Part shown: one piece after another, positions 15,431 through 23,005 of the stretch
How positions within the stretch are numbered: position 1 is the first letter of the stretch
Layout: the number at the start of each line of letters is the position of its first letter
Made by a program: the position numbers and the translations under genes
The notes under the pieces: model-generated
Told to the model about the DNA's origin: nothing
The model's input: only the letters and a program-made list of their open reading frames with translations
Database searches by the model: none
Source: Muribaculum sp.
Lineage (GTDB): Bacteria > Bacillota > Clostridia > Lachnospirales > Lachnospiraceae
Reading direction: 5' to 3'
Assembly: GCA_023663505.1 (NCBI GenBank)
Contig: JAMPHH010000027.1
Location: forward strand, 1-36,152
Length of the DNA stretch: 36,152 bases

Positions 15431-18400
15431 CTACGCAACTCTTGCCTTCTGCAGAGCGCGCTTATCTTTCTTCATAAATAATACCATTGCAACACAGGCA
15501 AGACCTATGGACAGGAACCACTTGGGGTGAATGCCGTCACCCGTCTTAGGAGTGCTGTCCACCACCTGCCCCTTGGACAGATTATCCGTCTCCACATAGA
15601 TCACATAGGGAGAGAAATGCTCCGCCGTAAAAGTAACACATGCTACTTTATCAATCGTGGTAAACTTCGGTGAAAGCTTATCAAGCCTGTCATTCACCAC
15701 GCCTGCAACCTGATTGTTCCCCGCATAGGTAGCCAGTGAGTCAGGCAAGGGCAGGGTGATCGTAATCGACAGCCCCGTGGTATCGGTAATCTTCCTGGTA
15801 CCCGTGGAATCATACAGAGAGATATCCATCGGGAAATACTTAATATTGCTGATATCCCCATACTCCGCCTTAAGCGCTCTCACTACTGCCTCCGATGCAG
15901 TCGAGCTCTCCGTAACCTTAATCGTAAAGTTATCGGAAGACCCCTTTACAGTCGCAGAGACAACACCTGTATTGGAAAGTCCGTTCTTATCAATCACCAC
16001 CGTCGTCCCTGTGCTCAAAATATTGGAACCGTTGGTGGGACGATTGGAATTATTGCCGCTTACAGACCCGCTACCCGAGGTAGAGCCCGTCTTCGCCTTA
16101 TAGTTGGCTGTCACCGTGACATTGCCCTCGGGCATGGTGATCACCGTCGCAGACAATACCGTGCTGGCAATCTTAGTGCCTGAAGGGTCAATCGTCCAAT
16201 GGCTGAACTCATAGCCCTTATCAGGGTTATTCGCTATGACAATAGGCTGAGAACCCGCCACATAGCTGCCGGAGCCGCTACCCCTGATTACAGTCAGGGT
16301 ATAAAGCTTACTGGTAACCGTGGGATCTTCGTCACCGCTTCCGGAACCGTTGCCACCGTTAGGGTTGTTAGGGTTGTTACCGCTGGCAGTGCCGTTATTT
16401 CCATTGCCAGTGCCAGTGCCACCACCGTTCACATACAAAGCGATAAAATCTTGGGCGGTCGTAATCTTTTCCGGAATATCCGGGAACCATTTGGTATATG
16501 TAATACCCTCTCTTGTAGGCAGTCCGGGCACAATAGGTGCATCTCCCGGATTCAGCGTATATGCATTAACTACGCTATTGTCATAGGAGTCAATAAACCG
16601 CACCGGTATTTTGCCGTCTAATTCCTCAAATACCGCCTTAAAGTTCGTCTTCTCGGTGATAAGGTCATCTACCTTAACTGCGCCTAAGCTATTGGAGCCT
16701 TCCCACCCAATGAACAGATAGCCGTCCTTCTTAGGGTCAGGAGGAAGATCCACCTTGTTGCCGGGCGTCACCATACGAGTGACATACACTGTGGTAAAGT
16801 CTTCCAGATAGAAGGTAACCAAAACATCATTGTCATGCTCACCGATTTCTTTATACATAGCGGTGATTGTGATATTATCTGTAATCGCTGAGTAATCCTT
16901 ATTCCAACCGGTAAATCTATGTCCCGCTCTGACAGGGTCGTCCTCCGGCGGTGTCGCCGCTCTGCCCTGCTCCACATACTGCTCTTTAAGAACCTTGCCG
17001 TCCCAATCCTCAAAGGTAACCTTGAACTTGGGCAGTATGATCGCTGTCTTAAAGTTATTGGCAACCGCATACTTATACGGCTCACTTCCCTCACTACAAT
17101 AGAACACCAGACCGTCAGGTCGCTCTGTGCCTGATGTGTCAAAAGCAGCGGGCGCAATCAACATATTGGTGGCAGGAAGCTCGATTGCCGTCATAGCAGG
17201 ACAATTTTGGAATGCTTCCTCCTCCAAGGTATATATCATATCCGGCAGATATACGCTCTTTAATGCCTCACAATTCTGGAAAGCGTGCTTAGGAATCAGC
17301 GTCACATATGATTCCTTCAAATCCACACTTGTCACTCCCGTGTTGGCAAACGCCTCAGGCGCGATGGACTTAACACCCGTAAGCTCAGCCACATTCACGC
17401 TGGGATTAGGTCTCCCCTCCAAATACTCCACAAGCTCCACCTTTTTGCCGCTGGTGTCAAGCTTATAGATAATGGACTCGTCACAGGTGTAGAACTCATT
17501 GCTCTGGAAGCTTACATGAGACAAATTCTCACAGCCTGTAAAGGGAATCTGCCCAAGCTTTGACACCGTGCTGGGAAGAACCACCTCTGTAAGATTCTTA
17601 CAGCCGTTAAATGCATAATCGCCAACCGTCGTCGTTGCACCTGTCAGAACGATGCTTCCAAAGGTAGTACAGCCTGCAAAGCAGCCGCCAAGCTTCTCAT
17701 CAATATCAGTATCACTGCCTGAAGGAGCATTTCCAGAAGCCGTGCCTCCTGTTGAGCTTGAAGCGTCATGCCCCGGAATCTCCGTTAATCCAAGTGCCGT
17801 CAAAGTCTTATACTTGCCATTGGGCAGTCCCGCATCTGCCACCGTACTTTCAACCGCTTCATTCTCCTTGAATAATCCGTCCTTTATGCTCTGGATTCCG
17901 TCCGGAAGTACAATATTCGTGTATCTATCCCAAATCTCTCTGTCATACTGCTCACCGCCGCCTTTCGCTGATGAGGCATTGGTCATAGCCGTCCGATAGT
18001 CGTCTGCACGTTCCCCATCAAGAGCCTCATATATCTTAACCATATTAGAATCGGCAGGAGCCGACAGATCACTCCATTTCAAATAATCAATCAGCTCATT
18101 GCTCTCGGTCTCAAAATTATACTTCACCATCAAACCGTCAGGCCAACCGCTAAATACTGTAATATAGGAAGGATTCTGATTCCCGACATTGATGTTGTTC
18201 GCCTTGTTCATAGCGTACACAAAGGGACTGGACGCATTGGAAACAGGACACACAAAGGTCAACTCAGGATCCTTATTGCCCGAAATCTCATTAGCACAGC
18301 CTGTTTTATGATTCTTGTTTGAAGCGTCTATCTGCTGGGTTTTAAACGCCCCGTCTGCAATTTGCATCCCCGTGGGCTCCTCAAACAATACATATTTCAA

Positions 18401-20179
18401 GTGATGACAGCCCGTAAAGGCATTCGTCTCGATAGTTTTCACAGTTGAGGGAATAATCACCTGTTCCACATCACAATAATCTTGGAACACCCCTGAGGAA
18501 AGTGCTGAGATCGTCTGCGGTCCAATATATTTGGGCAAATCAATCTTCTTAATACCCGTAGCAAGCTTGTGACCAATCAATTTATTGGGTCCCTGATTAT
18601 GCTCTACACCGCTCACACGATAAGTTGCCAGCAAACCGTCTACCTTGGTTGTAAGCTCATAGATACCGCGCTTCTTCATATCGCTATTCAGATAACTGAA
18701 CGCAAATTCTTTCGCCATCGCCATTTGATGGAATTCAGACGGTTTATCCTCCTGCGTGGGTCCCTCAAAATAGAACTTATCTCTTACGTCCTCCACGGAG
18801 CTCGTGCTGTTCTGCTTCTTGAAGTCGTCATAACCAAAGCTTGATTTCAATCCTTCAGTAATTTTTGTGCTTGCCGAAAACATAGCAATAAATTCCAGAC
18901 TTTCACAGCCCTCAAAATTACTGATATCCACATCCTCAGTCAGGCTTGCGGGGAATGTCACGGAAGTAAGCTTATTGCATCCCACAAACATATCGCAGCC
19001 AAGCAATGTCAAGCTGGGAGTCTTGCTTGCCAGAAAATCGAACTTGCGAAGTCCCGACGTCGCCCCAGAACAGCCCTTAAAAGCAGCATCTCCGATTGCC
19101 TTCACGTTAGTGGGTACAGTAAATGACTCCAAGGACTGGCAGTTTTCAAAAGCATGCTCACCAATCACATCAAGTCTTGTGTTCTCGGGCAAATCAATAG
19201 CCGTCATAGCCCTGCATCCCGCAAAGGAATAGTTTCCAATATAAGCCAAATTACTCTTTAACACAATTTTTTTCACACTTCCCGCTTCATAGAAGGCAAA
19301 ATCTCCAACGCCATACAAGCTGTCCGGCATAGTCAAGGTATTCACGTTACCGATATTACCAAAAATCGTGTTTGAAGCAGTTGTTTTTACTGCATTATAT
19401 ACCGGTTTTTTTGTAACTGCATCCGTCGTTTCCGTGACAGTATGATTTCCAATATAGTGTACAGGCACCTCCCTGATTCGCATTTTGCTGTCTTTTATAG
19501 TACCGGCATCACGAACCTGAATCGGGGGATTACTCCCCGGTCGTCCATCATCTGTATCATAATAGTACAAATCGTCATCAGCCTTTGCCCCCCACACGCT
19601 AACTGTGGAATGCCAACAAGGAGTGTATTCCGCAGGCACCGCAGGAGTAATGACATCACTACCGCTGACTACCTCCTCCACTGCAGGCTTGGATTCATAG
19701 AACAGGAAATTACCGTCCCGACTCACTGCAGCATATTCTTTTGATGACCCTGTATTGAGAGAATAATTCTGATATGCATCAAAGGAGCTCGGAATAACCA
19801 TCGTATCGCCCTGCAACGTATCCGTCCCCTCGGCAGCAGCGTAATCAAAACCCACAATCACCGCCTGATATGCATTTGTACCGGCGCCCCCCGTCGGGAT
19901 AAACGCAAACTGAAAGCCGTTGCCGGAATTATAAACCTCCAGCTTGACTTTTGTTAAATCCGGAATCTTAGAGCTGCCGCTAGCCAAGCTCTCGATCTTA
20001 GCTCCATCCACCTTCGTCGCAGGGGCGCTAGTTGTGCTGCCAGCATCAGCCGCCACCTGCTTCAGCCCCTCCGTGGGGATTGATGCGACTAAAATCGCCG
20101 TGATCAGACATATGGTTCCCAATGTCTTTCTGACCGTCCTTTTAAGTCTCCTACTCTTTTTCTTAAGCTCCTTTGCCAT
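15431..20179 (-). CDS. Large BspA-family LRR surface protein with InlB-type repeats and sortase signal
   Basis: This 1582-residue protein is predicted to be anchored to the cell wall. The basic N-terminus with hydrophobic stretch (LGTICLITAILVASIPTEGL) is a signal peptide. LRR_5 repeats lie at about residues 280-1050 (YIGNYSFAGCRAMTAIDLPE, VGDYAFNGCKNLTEVVLPST). Three Listeria-Bacteroides/InlB B-type repeats follow at about 1055-1260 (FEDWDGKVLKEQYVEQG, HRFTGWNKDYSAITDNITI), then a Gly/Asn linker, a related beta repeat ending TVTANYK and a C-terminal domain. The tail is TPKTGD, a membrane span and basic residues. The start at 20179 has AAGGAG seven bases upstream; a longer frame to 20212 would overlap the sortase stop. 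The sortase gene is directly upstream, making this its likely substrate. Confidence 0.92.
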   Translation of the reverse strand: MAKELKKKSRRLKRTVRKTLGTICLITAILVASIPTEGLKQVAADAGSTTSAPATKVDGAKIESLASGSSKIPDLTKVKLEVYNSGNGFQFAFIPTGGAGTNAYQAVIVGFDYAAAEGTDTLQGDTMVIPSSFDAYQNYSLNTGSSKEYAAVSRDGNFLFYESKPAVEEVVSGSDVITPAVPAEYTPCWHSTVSVWGAKADDDLYYYDTDDGRPGSNPPIQVRDAGTIKDSKMRIREVPVHYIGNHTVTETTDAVTKKPVYNAVKTTASNTIFGNIGNVNTLTMPDSLYGVGDFAFYEAGSVKKIVLKSNLAYIGNYSFAGCRAMTAIDLPENTRLDVIGEHAFENCQSLESFTVPTNVKAIGDAAFKGCSGATSGLRKFDFLASKTPSLTLLGCDMFVGCNKLTSVTFPASLTEDVDISNFEGCESLEFIAMFSASTKITEGLKSSFGYDDFKKQNSTSSVEDVRDKFYFEGPTQEDKPSEFHQMAMAKEFAFSYLNSDMKKRGIYELTTKVDGLLATYRVSGVEHNQGPNKLIGHKLATGIKKIDLPKYIGPQTISALSSGVFQDYCDVEQVIIPSTVKTIETNAFTGCHHLKYVLFEEPTGMQIADGAFKTQQIDASNKNHKTGCANEISGNKDPELTFVCPVSNASSPFVYAMNKANNINVGNQNPSYITVFSGWPDGLMVKYNFETESNELIDYLKWSDLSAPADSNMVKIYEALDGERADDYRTAMTNASSAKGGGEQYDREIWDRYTNIVLPDGIQSIKDGLFKENEAVESTVADAGLPNGKYKTLTALGLTEIPGHDASSSTGGTASGNAPSGSDTDIDEKLGGCFAGCTTFGSIVLTGATTTVGDYAFNGCKNLTEVVLPSTVSKLGQIPFTGCENLSHVSFQSNEFYTCDESIIYKLDTSGKKVELVEYLEGRPNPSVNVAELTGVKSIAPEAFANTGVTSVDLKESYVTLIPKHAFQNCEALKSVYLPDMIYTLEEEAFQNCPAMTAIELPATNMLIAPAAFDTSGTERPDGLVFYCSEGSEPYKYAVANNFKTAIILPKFKVTFEDWDGKVLKEQYVEQGRAATPPEDDPVRAGHRFTGWNKDYSAITDNITITAMYKEIGEHDNDVLVTFYLEDFTTVYVTRMVTPGNKVDLPPDPKKDGYLFIGWEGSNSLGAVKVDDLITEKTNFKAVFEELDGKIPVRFIDSYDNSVVNAYTLNPGDAPIVPGLPTREGITYTKWFPDIPEKITTAQDFIALYVNGGGTGTGNGNNGTASGNNPNNPNGGNGSGSGDEDPTVTSKLYTLTVIRGSGSGSYVAGSQPIVIANNPDKGYEFSHWTIDPSGTKIASTVLSATVITMPEGNVTVTANYKAKTGSTSGSGSVSGNNSNRPTNGSNILSTGTTVVIDKNGLSNTGVVSATVKGSSDNFTIKVTESSTASEAVVRALKAEYGDISNIKYFPMDISLYDSTGTRKITDTTGLSITITLPLPDSLATYAGNNQVAGVVNDRLDKLSPKFTTIDKVACVTFTAEHFSPYVIYVETDNLSKGQVVDSTPKTGDGIHPKWFLSIGLACVAMVLFMKKDKRALQKARVA

Positions 20180-20183
20180 GTCC

Positions 20184-21365
20184 TTACTCCTTTTCTGATA
20201 CCTTTTTGGCAACTACGACGAAACGACCGTTTTGTTCCTGATAATCACAGGTGGAGAGCGTCAGAAGCCGGTCTCCATATTCAGCCGTCACCCCCGTGTC
20301 ATACAGGGAGATCGCCGCCATCTCATTCATATTTGAATTAAACTCAATCTCGCTGACCGCGTCAATAAATCGGTAATACTTAAAGACAACCTCCTCCTCG
20401 CTGTAAACCCTCGAGCGGAACACATACATTACCTCATAGACGCCCTTTTCATAAATCGTGTCAAAATCTATGTACCTATGCTTTTTATAATACTCCTCAT
20501 TTTGATATTTATCAAGCCCCCCGAACATTTTTCCGCTTTTCATGTGGTGACCGTAGAGAATCAGATTCGTGCTCGGCTCGATCGCGTCACAGTCCTTATC
20601 CATGAAAATAGACCCATTCTTATCATATTCCTGATTCAGATTATGATCCAGATAATATTCATTATCCGAGGTCTGCATTACAGGGTAATCTATATCTGTA
20701 TCGTCAATTTTGACCCATCCGATTAGCTTTTTGTTCTTATTTAATAAATTTTTATATTCATCAAGCACCTCAGGAATCTCGCGTTTCTCCTCGTTGACGT
20801 AATGGATCACCACTTCCTCGCCCGCCGTCTCCCTCGCCAGCACCGGCTTATCCTTAAGCGCCGCAAGCGATGCATAGCTGCTGTCAGTGCGCTGTCCAAA
20901 GTACATATACGCGCCAAAATATCCCAGACACACCACCGCCACCGCCATACACACGAGCACCGTCCATCTCCTGCGCAGCTCCTGCTTCTTGAGTGCAAGC
21001 TGTACTGCCTCCTCCGAGACATGCACCGCGGGTTCCCTTCCTTTGGGTGCCGCTCTCCCGCTTCCCGCGGACTTTGGAGAGTTTTGCCTCCCATGGGAAG
21101 ATTTCCCATTTCTGCCTGTATCTCCCTGCCGTCGCATCTGCTTGACCCGCTCCGCCAGTTCATCCTCAAAATCCTGCCCCAAAAGCGTATGAAATTGGTA
21201 TTTGCCGCCATGCACCGCATTCAGAAGGCTTTCCAGCTCCGTAGCCGTGTATTTGGCAGACTCTTTCCTGAGTCTGTCCATGGTTTCCTTGTCGCGTAGA
21301 GCCCGTTTGTAATCCGCCTCCGTGCGAAAGCTGCGGTCTTCCACTATGTATTCATTCTGCGCCAT
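20184..21365 (-). CDS. Class B sortase with long cytoplasmic N-terminal region
   Basis: This cysteine transpeptidase links proteins bearing a C-terminal sorting motif to the cell wall. The 393-residue protein has an unusual ~130-residue N-terminal region (acidic/basic helices, then a Ser/Gly/Arg/Lys-rich linker). A single membrane span follows (VLVCMAVAVVCLGYFGAYMY, about 135-155), then the class B catalytic domain from about 215. Catalytic residues are the His of YGHHMKSG (about 273), Cys 373 in TLSTC and Arg 381 in NGRF. Clostridial class B sortases are known to use SPKTG/PPKTG-like motifs, which fits the TPKTGD tail of the next gene. It is the first gene of the operon, with a promoter about 50 bp upstream. 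Confidence 0.93.
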   Translation of the reverse strand: MAQNEYIVEDRSFRTEADYKRALRDKETMDRLRKESAKYTATELESLLNAVHGGKYQFHTLLGQDFEDELAERVKQMRRQGDTGRNGKSSHGRQNSPKSAGSGRAAPKGREPAVHVSEEAVQLALKKQELRRRWTVLVCMAVAVVCLGYFGAYMYFGQRTDSSYASLAALKDKPVLARETAGEEVVIHYVNEEKREIPEVLDEYKNLLNKNKKLIGWVKIDDTDIDYPVMQTSDNEYYLDHNLNQEYDKNGSIFMDKDCDAIEPSTNLILYGHHMKSGKMFGGLDKYQNEEYYKKHRYIDFDTIYEKGVYEVMYVFRSRVYSEEEVVFKYYRFIDAVSEIEFNSNMNEMAAISLYDTGVTAEYGDRLLTLSTCDYQEQNGRFVVVAKKVSEKE

Positions 21366-21413
21366 AGCTCATCGTCCCTACTCACCCACGCTAACCCGTT
21401 TTTCTACATTACT

Positions 21414-21441
21414 ATTTTACTATATACAAAAATTTATGCAA
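21414..21441 (-). promoter_or_regulatory. Promoter of the sortase-BspA operon
   Basis: Minus strand TTGCAT (21436-21441), 16-bp spacer, TAAAAT (21414-21419), in an AT-rich region about 50 bp before the sortase start. Confidence 0.6.
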
Positions 21442-21505
21442 GTGTTTTTCTACATCTTGTATCATTAATTTTATATAAACTACCATTTCCTTCCAAAATC
21501 CGGAA

Positions 21506-21533
21506 ACACAGACATGCCAAGGCGCATACAATA
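21506..21533 (+). promoter_or_regulatory. Candidate mother-cell sporulation (SigK/SigE-like) promoter
   Basis: AC at 21506-21507, a 17-base spacer and CATACAATA at 21525-21533 match the SigK pattern AC-N16/17-CATA-N3-TA; CATACAAT also fits the SigE -10. The box is 37 bases before the start of the Cys-rich gene. Motif match only. Confidence 0.45.
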
Positions 21534-21570
21534 CACCATAAACAAAACTCTTGTATGGAGGCAAACAATC

Positions 21571-21837
21571 ATGAGCAATTTGACTTCTGGCAATTGTGGC
21601 TGCGGATGCAGCAGCAATAATGGTCTTTTTGGCGGTGGCAATAGCTGTGTTTGGATCATCCTGTTATTGTTATTCTGCGGCGGCAACGGCAATGGCTGCG
21701 GATGCGGCAACGGTCTGCTTGGCGGAAATAATAACAGCAGTTGTGATTGGCTGATCTGGATTCTTCTGTTTAGCTGTCTCTGCGGCAACAACAGCAACAG
21801 CAATAGCTGTGACACCTGCAATTCCTGTGGCTGCTAA
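21571..21837 (+). CDS. High-cysteine Gly/Asn-rich small protein (HCB protein 13-like)
   Basis: This 88-residue protein alternates Cys/Gly/Asn-rich tracts (SGNCGCGCSSNNGLFGGGNS; NGNGCGCGNGLLGGNNN) with two short hydrophobic segments (VWIILLLLFC and DWLIWILLFSCLC). It ends NSCDTCNSCGC. Similar Lachnospiraceae proteins carry the borrowed name chorion class high-cysteine HCB protein 13; no function is established to my knowledge. The start at 21571 follows GGAGG at nine bases; an upstream frame to 21514 has no site. The sporulation-type box before it and the Cys-rich, low-complexity composition suggest a cross-linked spore coat or surface component. A terminator follows the stop. Confidence 0.8.
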   Translation: MSNLTSGNCGCGCSSNNGLFGGGNSCVWIILLLLFCGGNGNGCGCGNGLLGGNNNSSCDWLIWILLFSCLCGNNSNSNSCDTCNSCGC

Positions 21838-21853
21838 TCAGCAGCCCTACTCG

Positions 21854-21880
21854 ACAGGCTCCCTCAGGGGGCCTGTTTTT
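21854..21880 (+). terminator. Terminator of the high-cysteine protein gene
   Basis: ACAGGC, inner CCC/GGG pairing, GCCTGT and a run of five or six T residues, 17 bp after the stop. Confidence 0.85.
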
Positions 21881-21916
21881 CATACGTATTTCCCTGCAAT
21901 ATTTTATAGGACTGCG

Positions 21917-21925
21917 CATAAAATA
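21917..21925 (+). promoter_or_regulatory. Candidate sporulation-type -10 box
   Basis: CATAAAATA (CATA-N3-TA) lies 31 bases before the start of the Met-rich gene. No clear AC is found at the expected -35. A TATAAT at about 21936-21941 is an alternative but would leave a very short leader. Confidence 0.3.
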
Positions 21926-21956
21926 CATAAAAGCTTATAATATACAGGAGGGTTCC

Positions 21957-22445
21957 ATGGATAGCAATCGTCCGGACAGAGTGACAGCCTTTGATACTCT
22001 GTTTACCACTAACCATATTCAGATGCTCAAGCTCCTTCTATGCTATCTTGAGCCCTCCGCCCAAGGCAAATTGGCTGTCTATATCAAATTCATGGAGCTG
22101 CAATACACCCTGCGTTTCTTCCAGAACCACCCCTTTGCCTTCATGCCGATGTCCCCCGTCCTAAGGCGTCCCGATGGCGGTATCGGCGAGCTTATGGACG
22201 AGATACTCCCTTTCTGCACGGGCAGGGAGAAAGAAAAGATGCAGAACCTGAAAGACATGATGCAGAATTTGGAGAATATGCAGGAAATGATGCAAATTAT
22301 GGAAATGATGCAGGAAATATCACCCGATATTTTTGATGGCAGCTCCGGAATGCCCGACCTGAGCTCTATTTTGGGCAACACGGATATGTCCCAAATGATG
22401 GAAATGATGCAGGGAATATTCAACAATCCTGCCCCTCAAAAATAA
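21957..22445 (+). CDS. Methionine-rich hypothetical protein
   Basis: This 162-residue protein has AGGAGG seven bases before ATG. The N-terminal half (residues 1-95) is an ordinary helical domain (HIQMLKLLLCYLEPSAQGKL, VYIKFMELQYTLRFFQ). The second half is extremely Met-rich (MQNLKDMMQNLENMQEMMQI; MSQMMEMMQGIFN) and probably forms amphipathic or coiled helices. There is no signal peptide or membrane segment. I do not recognise an established family. It lies between the high-cysteine gene and another Met-patch small protein gene, all on the plus strand amid minus-strand genes, so the three probably work together. A spore coat or morphogenetic role is a guess from the promoter-like boxes and composition. 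Confidence 0.75.
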   Translation: MDSNRPDRVTAFDTLFTTNHIQMLKLLLCYLEPSAQGKLAVYIKFMELQYTLRFFQNHPFAFMPMSPVLRRPDGGIGELMDEILPFCTGREKEKMQNLKDMMQNLENMQEMMQIMEMMQEISPDIFDGSSGMPDLSSILGNTDMSQMMEMMQGIFNNPAPQK

Positions 22446-22485
22446 CATGTGTACAAGTTACACAAGCCCCCTTTGTAATCCACTA

Positions 22486-22494
22486 CATATGTTA
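22486..22494 (+). promoter_or_regulatory. Candidate sporulation-type -10 box
   Basis: CATATGTTA (CATA-N3-TA) lies 23 bases before the start of the third small gene. No AC is evident at the expected -35. The support comes mainly from its recurrence before all three genes. Confidence 0.3.
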
Positions 22495-22517
22495 TTAAAT
22501 AGAAAGGAGTGTTCATT

Positions 22518-22817
22518 ATGTCAAATAATAACAACCGTCCCGCTTGGATGGAGGACGAACTTGTTCGCAATATCCCTGAGCAAAAGCTGGACTTTCTCAA
22601 CAAAATGTTTAACGAGGTGAATGCGCGCAAGCAGGCCGCTGGTCCCCTGAAGAATCAAAAAGAAATGCTCATGATGATGATGCCCGTGATCAAGGAGGCC
22701 AAAGCCGCCCACATGACTCTCTCCCCCGGGGAGCTTCAGGCAGCAATCGCCGCGATCCGCAAGTACAGCGCCCCTGAGGAGCTGCGCCAGATCGATGACA
22801 TCTGCGGCAAGTTCTAA
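22518..22817 (+). CDS. Small conserved-type hypothetical protein with Met patch
   Basis: This 99-residue protein starts at ATG 22518, with AAAGGAG eight bases upstream; a GTG at 22509 overlaps that site and is unlikely. It is helical throughout: RPAWMEDELVRNIPEQKLDF, an EMLMMMMPVIKEAKAAHM segment in the middle and LSPGELQAAIAAIRKYSAPE near the end. No signal peptide, membrane span or recognised family is visible. The Met run echoes the preceding Met-rich protein, and both follow the high-cysteine gene. Likely cytoplasmic; a spore-associated role is inferred only from neighbours. Confidence 0.75.
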   Translation: MSNNNNRPAWMEDELVRNIPEQKLDFLNKMFNEVNARKQAAGPLKNQKEMLMMMMPVIKEAKAAHMTLSPGELQAAIAAIRKYSAPEELRQIDDICGKF

Positions 22818-22865
22818 GTGGGCACTATCCAAGCACAAATGACAACGATACTATACGCCAAAACA

Positions 22866-22925
22866 GTCAATACCCTCGCGGCATTCGCCAAGCCAATTCT
22901 ATTGGATTTATGCTTATTGCTCATG
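22866..22925. repeat. Partial copy of a dispersed intergenic repeat
   Basis: ACCCTCGCGGCATTCG (22872-22887) recurs exactly at 36137-36152. The following CGCCAAGCCAATTCTATTGG resembles 36022-36041. It lies between the third small gene and the bidirectional terminator. Confidence 0.65.
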
Positions 22926-22937
22926 GGTATCCAAAAG

Positions 22938-22990
22938 GACGGCACATAGGGCTGCATATCACGCATTCCTATGTGCCGTCGCTTTTTACA
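22938..22990. terminator. Bidirectional terminator between convergent genes
   Basis: GACGGCACATAGG and CCTATGTGCCGTC form a perfect 13-bp stem (22938-22950 and 22968-22980) around a 17-base loop. TTTTT follows on plus and TTTT on minus. It serves the small-protein cassette and leuS. Confidence 0.9.
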
Positions 22991-23005
22991 GGTAAATTAC
23001 GCCCG

